Shown piece after piece: positions 57,001 to 64,000 of a stretch of DNA of 64,000 nt (position 1 is its first letter; each line of letters begins with the position of its first letter). Below the pieces are notes generated by a model. That model saw nothing but the letters and a program-made list of their open reading frames with translations. It did no database searches and was not told the origin of the DNA. The translations under genes and the position numbers were made by a program. The DNA comes from Wuchereria bancrofti (Eukaryota; Nematoda; Chromadorea; Rhabditida; Onchocercidae), in the NCBI GenBank assembly GCA_005281725.1, contig SSBO01000009.1, positions 7,812,303 through 7,876,302 on the forward strand, written 5' to 3'.

Positions 57001-58736
57001 ATAGCTCGAAAACACTGATTAATATATATATATATACTTTTCAATGATTTATCTTATCACTTTAACAACACCTAAAATCATTTCCATCCAGGTCAACAAG
57101 CAATTCGACAACGCGAAGAAAAAACTCGAAGAACGAATGTTGGTGAGATCGAACAAATCAACCAGTCGCGCATGAAACATAATTGACGTAAGCTAAATAT
57201 ATACTAACTATTGTGAATGTTACAGATATAAGCATATCATTTGTAAAAAAATTATTACAGAGATCAAGGAAAGAGATAAATGAAGGGTTTTGCAGAGAAA
57301 AAAGACAAGATTTATGATCAATCATTCGCAATACTTCAGCTAATGAATTTGAAAATTTCCGAATTAAAAACCGATAATCTAGGAAAAGAGTAGATATCAA
57401 ACGACTGAAATGGTTTGACGGTTAACAACGTGAGTTCTTTCCGAATAATGCACTGTCGCACTGCAGTGGCATCGTAAAGGAAAAATACGGAATAAATAAG
57501 TAAGGGATGATTGAAATATTTTGAAAATTTACAGCAATTTTATGGCAGTAGATAATCACTTATTACACAGGTGAGCAACTTTTTATATTTTTAACCTGGG
57601 AATATCCAATCAAGATTTTTTTGGAATATCCAGTCAAGAAATGTACTCGGAAAATTCCACTGAGATATCATGATTTAAAAATTAAGATGGCAGAAAATAG
57701 TGTAGAGTATAATCTAAAACCTTTATGATTACGAAAATCTCATCTAGTTTAGTCATTATAATGAAAACATAATACGAAGATATCGAAAAAATTAAAAAAT
57801 ATTACCGGTACATTATTTTAAATGTCTGATAAAATTCCTAAACGACTAAAAACTCCAACTAATTAATCAAATTATTAACTTATTTACATGAAATCGACAC
57901 GCATGTTTGCCAAATTTTAAACGAGCTATGGCTTTTTAATAGCAATTATTCTACTTTTCTGGGTGCATAACCCATGCTTTCGGCAAAAAAATTAGTGCAA
58001 ACTACAGTTCACTAATTTCCATTTCTAAATAAAACCAGCTCGAAATTAATAATCTCTTGACAAATGCAAATGATACTACTGAAAATATGGATTTTAAGTA
58101 TAATGTGAATTACGATAAAATGATTAATATACCAAAGAGCATCTTGGTGGAATTAATTGCTCATCATGAAAGCTACAAATAGAGAAGTATAGCAGAAAAC
58201 AAAGTTTGTATATATGTATTAATAATAAAACAAAACAAAAAGAGGTTCGAATGCTCATTTTTGATTTTTTTTCAGCTACTAATTTCTGACCGAATCCAAG
58301 TTATTATCCTTTTGGAAGCTGATAATGGTTGTTCAGTGCTACGTGAAAAGTTCGCAGCTGCTTCTAGAGTTAGTCGATCCCTTTCGTCTATCTCTTCATC
58401 TCTGCAATTATTTTCATTTTATAGCTTACAAAAAAATTTTATAGCTTTGTTACAAAAATGTAACAAAATCAAAACGTTCCATTTTACAGTCATGGAGGAA
58501 AATAATAGTGAATAAGCAAAATATAACAGGGTAAATAGTAATCAACTTAGAATAGCAACAATTTGTGAAAAATTCAAGAAACTACCATGAATGGTGGTTA
58601 ACGTATTACATTACTTTCCTCCATGTATTACATGTTTTTTGTTATTCAAATATGTTCGACACTAAAAAAGCAACATTTCCATCTTGGAAAGGTGGACTTA
58701 ACAAAACCAGTTATCAGAGAAAAACTAGCAACAGAC

Positions 58737-61700
58737 TTACTCGGCTTCATGGCTAATCAACTTCTGTGATAAACGATCTTTTTTGTTCACTAGCGCAACC
58801 AAATCATCCATCATTTTATCAATCTTCTGCTTGTCATCTTCAGTCTTATCAATTTCTACAAATAAAAGCTGTACGGCAAGCTAAACAAACACTTTTTATA
58901 TTATTTCTTTCAAGTGAAATTATTTGAAGCGACCAGTCCTTTAGTGCTAACGAAAATCAGGCATTGCAGTGAAGGTCATCTCCATCTTCAAAAAGGAATT
59001 TTTAAAGAGAAAATATGCCGATGGTTTATTAGAACACCTGATAAGGAACAACAGGACGATTTCAAGAAAATAACAAAATCCAAAACCTGAAAGAAAATTA
59101 AAGAATTTAAAATATTGAACCCAATATACAAAAAACTGATGAGCTTACGATCAATAACAGAAGCAGAGCCTAATTTATGCTGCAATTTTGTTATTTCATC
59201 TTCCACCTCACGTAACTGCTCCAGAACATTAAAATATTCCGTTCGTCTAACGATAGCATCCTTCTCTGTAAGTAACCTCATGTGTTCTTGCAATAAACGT
59301 TCCTCTTCTTCCGACGAAACTTCTGGAAAATTCCGAGTTTGAGAAATCATACTGATTACGCAGTTGAGAAATTCGATTTTCTCAATATTTCTTCGGAAAA
59401 CCAAAAGCGAATGCTAAAGTATAAAACAAAGTGAAACAAAATCTAACTTGCTTTCATGAGCTGTGAACAGATAATTTCATCTTCACCAGAAACTTGCGCC
59501 AAACGTTTCGAAAGGCAGTTTAACTCTGCCTGAATCTTTTCCAAGTCCGCACCATCTTTCTTAAAAAACAAAACATTTTAAATAAATTCACCAACCCCGA
59601 ATATTTCAAGAATTATGTTATATGTAGTAGAACTGAAAGGGACAGTGTCAGTCTAGCCAAGTTAGAAAGGCTCTCGATTACTGGGACTCTTAAAACAGAA
59701 AAGCCCGGTTGAGATGGCGAATAAAGTTATTTTAGGAGAATCCAAAAAGCAAATAAGACGCAAACTGAAAACAACTCACCTCCCACTGAGAAATCAGTTT
59801 TCGCGTTGGTGTTGCACTTACAGGATTATCCGAAGTTGATAAAGATGGTGTGAACTGGAAAAAATTAAATCGAACCAATCTCAGGATTTTTTTCGAAATC
59901 CACAATTATTACCTAATTCCACTACAATTGAGCAACGACGGGATACCACACACCGAATAGGAAGCACTCAAAATCTATCGGTGCCAGAATAATCATGAAA
60001 TAAACTACGTTCAATCACAAAGAACCACTCAAGTTTGAGTTTCTATAATTCACCTCAATCGCCTACTGACTACATGACGAAGAGAGGTTGCACTTTAATA
60101 ATCGCTTTAGCTTTTATTGGCAAAATTAATTAAAACTAATATCTTAATAAATAATTTAGGTAAAACTAATATTACTAACCGCTCGCCCAGCAACTTTTGC
60201 AACGCTTTCAATTAATTCCTGACCTCTCATGCTGCCATACCTTTTCGCTCGATCTAGCGTGACACCGAGGCTATTTTTTTGAATCTGGAATAAATTAACA
60301 ACAAAGTCAATACTTTCAGTATATTTTTCATCATACTGCATATGGCTAGTACTGCAGTTCAAAATGATTAATTATATAACTGAGAAATCTGGCTTCTTTC
60401 TTATCTGTCGTCCAGAAATCTAAATTTGAATAAAACTGCCACAGAAATCTTTTTTATTTGTACAATTAAAAAAGTCGAGCAAGTAAGAATATTCTTAAAC
60501 AATCTACCAAAATACATCATCAACACATAAAATACTAACAGCCTATTGAATATCTTGCAGAGCAATGGTCCTATCTATTGAGCATCTTCATTTTAATGGA
60601 TGAGTTACATTCTAAAGAAAACAAAAGAGACAAAATGAAAACTTTACATCAGTAATACTGCTTGACAATCTTCCAGTAGATCTTTCATGTGGCGAAGATA
60701 CTGGTGTTTCATCTGAAATGTATTTAAAAATCTACTTATTTTACATTTTTACGTTTGTCCAGAATCTATTGACTTTTAACACTGGATCTAGTTTAAAACA
60801 AATTAATTTATTGTGCTGTAAATTGACTTACCACTTCAGATTAATTTTTGATCTATCAAATCTATACACTTTTCATATTATTTCACCAAAAAAGAATATT
60901 CACTGCCAAATCCCAGCCCAAGTAACAACCTTTCTAATAAAAATAAGCTTTGTAGCCACTAGTGCTAAATGAAGCCATAAATTTTTTCTTGCAAACAGCA
61001 AATAAAATATAACGCATTAAAACAAAGTACTAACGCACGCAATCTTCGATTGTTTGTAATATTTTTAGCAGCAAAATGATAGCTGGCATGCACAACATAG
61101 CTCATTGAAAAACGACGAAAATACTCTATACAGTTTTGACGTTCGGTTAAAGTAATTTGTTTAACTATCCACTAACACTCTTTTGAAGCTTGCGCAGGCA
61201 AAAAAAGAAATGTAGAAAAAAGATAAAAATGAGACAAAGGTAAGTAGAAAAAAGTTACGGAAAAAGAAAAAACACAACAAACGCACATATTTCACGTTGA
61301 AACGTTGGAGAAGGTTGAATTTTTTTGAAGTTGTAAATTTTCACCGTTGGAGTAACCAATTCTACAAATATGCATTAAAGCGCATTCATATTTGCTATAG
61401 AGCATACAGTATGAAAATAAGACACAAAATTCATTTTCTTTAAGAATGTTATAATGAGTTCACATATGAATTTTCGTATCTCATAATACCTAACATAAGC
61501 TATCCATCACAGATATTTTTCTCATACAACTGAAATGAAGAAATTCTTAAAACTACTTTGAAAAGAAAGTAAACAATTGAAGGATAATAACAAATGATTT
61601 TTTGTCTTTCATCAATGCGTTATTCATAAGTTACTCATACAGTGAATGCAGCAGATGGACAAAATTTACCTGAAAGACATATCTAATCTGACTTAATAGC

Positions 61701-63796
61701 TGAAGGTAAAAGTTTTCATACCCCTTAAATCTTGGTATGCAAATGTGAAAAACAAAAAAACTGATGGAGAAAAAGAACATTTGAATCGACTTCGTGGATA
61801 TCGCCAATAAAAACTCAGTTCTACATTTTTATCCAAATGAAAGCACGTGCAGAAACTAAATTGGGAAATTCAATTTATCTTCGAAATCAGGAATAAACTT
61901 TCTTTTGCATATCTATAATACCAAACTATTCCATTGCTAAAGAAGTCACCTATGCTATGAGTACAAAGAATTACTGACTAAAAATATATTATGTATACGC
62001 ACCAAGTGTATGTAAATTGCTTCTTCCAACATCTTTACTGACACATGGCGACAGCTTTCGAAGCAAGCCAGACGTAGTTGCCACTGCACACAACAAACAA
62101 CAGTTATTAGAGTCATTAAGAAGCGAATAAAAGTTAAAAAAGGGAACGAAAATACAACACTGGAACAAATAAAAATCAGTTCGTTTTAATCCTTACAAAA
62201 AAGTTCTTAAATTATTGATGGAAAAATAGTTAAGTTCTACGATGGAACTTTATGACTTAAGTCACCATCAGAATCTCGTATTTGCAATTCAACACTGGAG
62301 TTTTTTATTTAAGCAATTGAGTCTGTTGTCGTACTTTATACGGTACCTATATTCCTTACTTCTTTATCACAGTTAGATCACATGGGGATGATCGCTAGTT
62401 AATTTGCTTGAAAAAATGTCCCATTGCACTTTTAACAAATTAATTTCCTTATTTGCACTCTATTAGGAGAATTCATATTTCAAAACTTCTCACCTATTTA
62501 AGCCATATAAAATTGCATCACAAAAACCGACAACATTTCACTCAACAAACACTAATATCAAAACAGAACGTAGTAAAACCGTTTAACCTGTTTTTCTTTT
62601 AGAAATTAAACAAACCTGCCGGAGACTGATGGGCCGTTGTTGGTGCACTACCACCAATTATTACTGTTGCACCATCGGAAACGGCATCGTTCATTAAGCG
62701 TCGAGCTTCCTCTCGATGTCGTCTAAAAAAAAACAAATGATACTACCATTTTGTCCATTCTAATTCAGAATTTATCGCATGCTACAACGTTTATTATCTA
62801 TAATGAAAGTAGAGACTCCAGCCTAATGGATTAAAGCAGGGAAACTGTCATGAAGTTGCGGAAATATCATATTTATGATTGAAATCCTAATCAGAAAATT
62901 AGAAAAGGACAAAGTCAAAACTCAAAAAAAGAAAAAAAACAATCTTCCAGAAAGATCCCTCATTATTTCTAAGAACTAACTCTAAATCTGTGAACAGTAG
63001 TAATATATAACGAATGGAAAAAAATATAAATTCGACTTAAAAATAGCTTCCAATTTTGTTTACCTCTCACGTGCAGCTGAATCCGTAGAATCAGTAATTA
63101 CAGACGGAACAGAAGATATCTGTTGACGTTTTTTCATCAACTCTTCATGACGAGTTGTAACAACCGATGAAATCGGAACTGTGTTAATATTTACATTAAC
63201 ATCTGCATTTGTATTAATTTTTGACTGATGTGCCACCGGTATATACGTCGCGGGATTGCTAAACAAGTGCAAATTTCCACATGAAGAAAGTACATGCAAA
63301 TGAGAGAATAAAAGCGTTTTTCCACTTCAAGTGAAAATAACAATCAAATAGCCTCGACAAAAAATTTATACCTGTTGAAAAAATAACCTAAAATATAATA
63401 CTCTTTTCTAGAGTAAGCTACCTGACATCCAATGTGTTGCTCTTGACTATATTGAAACACTAATAATGTACAATGAGAATTAATTCATGTTAATATCTAT
63501 GCTTTTTTAAATTATTTTGTAAGGAACAACAGTAATATCATCAGCGATGTTACGATCCTCATAATAAATTCAAGCTATTTTTTAAGGACGATTCAAGTCG
63601 TAAACTTTTTTTCATCATTAACAAAAATGATTAAAAATGAGAAAAAAACATCTGCTTACTTCGCAGTGTCGGAATCAGAATCAGAATCAAACGGATCATT
63701 CAGTTTTCCTGATCTTTTTCCGGCTTCCATATTTCTTATATCTTCCACTTTCTGGAAGCCAGGTACAACGGCGCTGAATTTTGTGCGGTCCTCATC
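58737..63796 (-). CDS. ehbp-1: EHBP1 (EH-domain-binding protein 1), C-terminal part
   Basis: EHBP1 links Rab8/Rab10 and EHD proteins to actin in endocytic recycling. Ten exons on the minus strand have closing phases and give the last 389 residues: 63660-63796, 63064-63258, 62616-62722, 62003-62083, 60648-60712, 60180-60284, 59780-59854, 59448-59559, 59149-59322 and 58737-58855. The first visible exon ends an acidic segment (KLNDPFDSDSDSD). S/T-rich linkers follow, with RHREEARRLMNDAVSDGATV and DRAKRYGSMRGQELIESVAK. The last three exons form the bMERB (Rab-binding) domain: KDGADLEKIQAELNCLSKRL, EEEERLLQEHMRLLTEKDAI and MMDDLVALVNKKDRLSQKLI, ending SHEAE and stop. The N-terminal C2 and CH domains lie beyond the right edge. 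MICAL-like proteins share bMERB, but the central motifs favour EHBP1. Confidence 0.85.
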
Positions 63797-64000
63797 CTGA
63801 AATTTAAGCTGAACAAATTTCCGGATAAAATTTATTTGTAATTAAGGCAAAACGAAATAACCTCATTTCATGGAAGTAAAGCCGAAAATAGAGAAAAAGA
63901 GGAATACAACAACAATAGCACAGTATAACTGTAAGAAACATAAACTCGCATATTTCGTACAATTGCACATGTAAAAATGCTTTTTTCCAGGGGATGACGT
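63797..64000. other. EHBP1 intron at the window edge
   Basis: This is intronic sequence upstream of the exon ending at 63796. The gene continues past the right edge, so the call is partial. Confidence 0.7.

Larger units (their letters stand above)
52739..58736. other. Long gene-poor region upstream of RasGRP and downstream of EHBP1
   Basis: About 6 kb. It must contain the missing RasGRP 5' exon(s) and promoter. It also holds an (AAT)n tract, an orphan 85-codon ORF, a 49-bp tandem duplication, a purine tract near 54409-54480, a less AT-rich island at about 54480-54800, and two exon-like blocks near 57092 and 58272. The rest is AT-rich sequence with no gene I can support. Confidence 0.4.

Overview
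This is nuclear DNA of a nematode, most likely a filarial (Onchocercidae) or closely related spirurid worm. The DNA is very AT-rich. Genes are cut into many short exons by GT-AG introns, microsatellites of (TTA)n and (AAT)n are common, and the gene set is animal and nematode (a SPEC3/Stum protein, an NRF-6 type acyltransferase, a Ly-6/ET-module protein, a RasGRP, an EHBP1). I saw no bacterial genes, CRISPR arrays or rRNA/tRNA genes. Species assignment is inference. Exon models were built by hand from splice sites, reading frame and family resemblance, so individual boundaries may be off.

Layout: 2.2-7.5 kb on + holds a RBBP4/7 (LIN-53 type) chromatin WD40 protein and the splicing factor ISY1. 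8.8-10.6 kb on - is a SPEC3/Stum-family membrane protein. Divergent from it, 11.9-22.3 kb on + is a 23-exon NRF-6-like acyltransferase-3 gene with a long extra C-terminal tail. 23.6-31.1 kb on - holds three close genes in the order PP5 phosphatase, a small protein that may be ATG101, and an ACTMAP-like cysteine protease; spacing suggests a possible operon. 32.9-35.3 kb on - is a 302-residue coiled-coil protein I cannot name. 38.2-40.2 kb on - is clathrin light chain. 42.0-42.8 kb on - is the 3' part of a GPI-anchored Ly-6/ET-type protein. 44.9-52.7 kb on - is a RasGRP-type Ras/Rap exchange factor (REM, CDC25, two EF hands, C1), its 5' end not found. 58.7-63.8 kb on - is the C-terminal half of EHBP1 with its bMERB domain, running off the window.

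Most genes are conserved housekeeping or signalling genes with no shared pathway. Clathrin light chain and EHBP1 both act in endocytic traffic, RasGRP and the Ly-6 protein suggest neuronal functions, and LIN-53 and ISY1 act in the nucleus.

No convincing new multi-gene system is visible. The best items for a second look are: the NRF-6-like gene (long tail, duplicated exon fragment, alternative 3' end, and coding-like blocks beyond it); the possible PP5/ATG101/ACTMAP operon; an 18-bp perfect hairpin upstream of PP5; a mariner-type terminal sequence; a 49-bp tandem duplication beside an orphan 85-codon ORF; and two orphan exon-like blocks at 57.1 and 58.3 kb.
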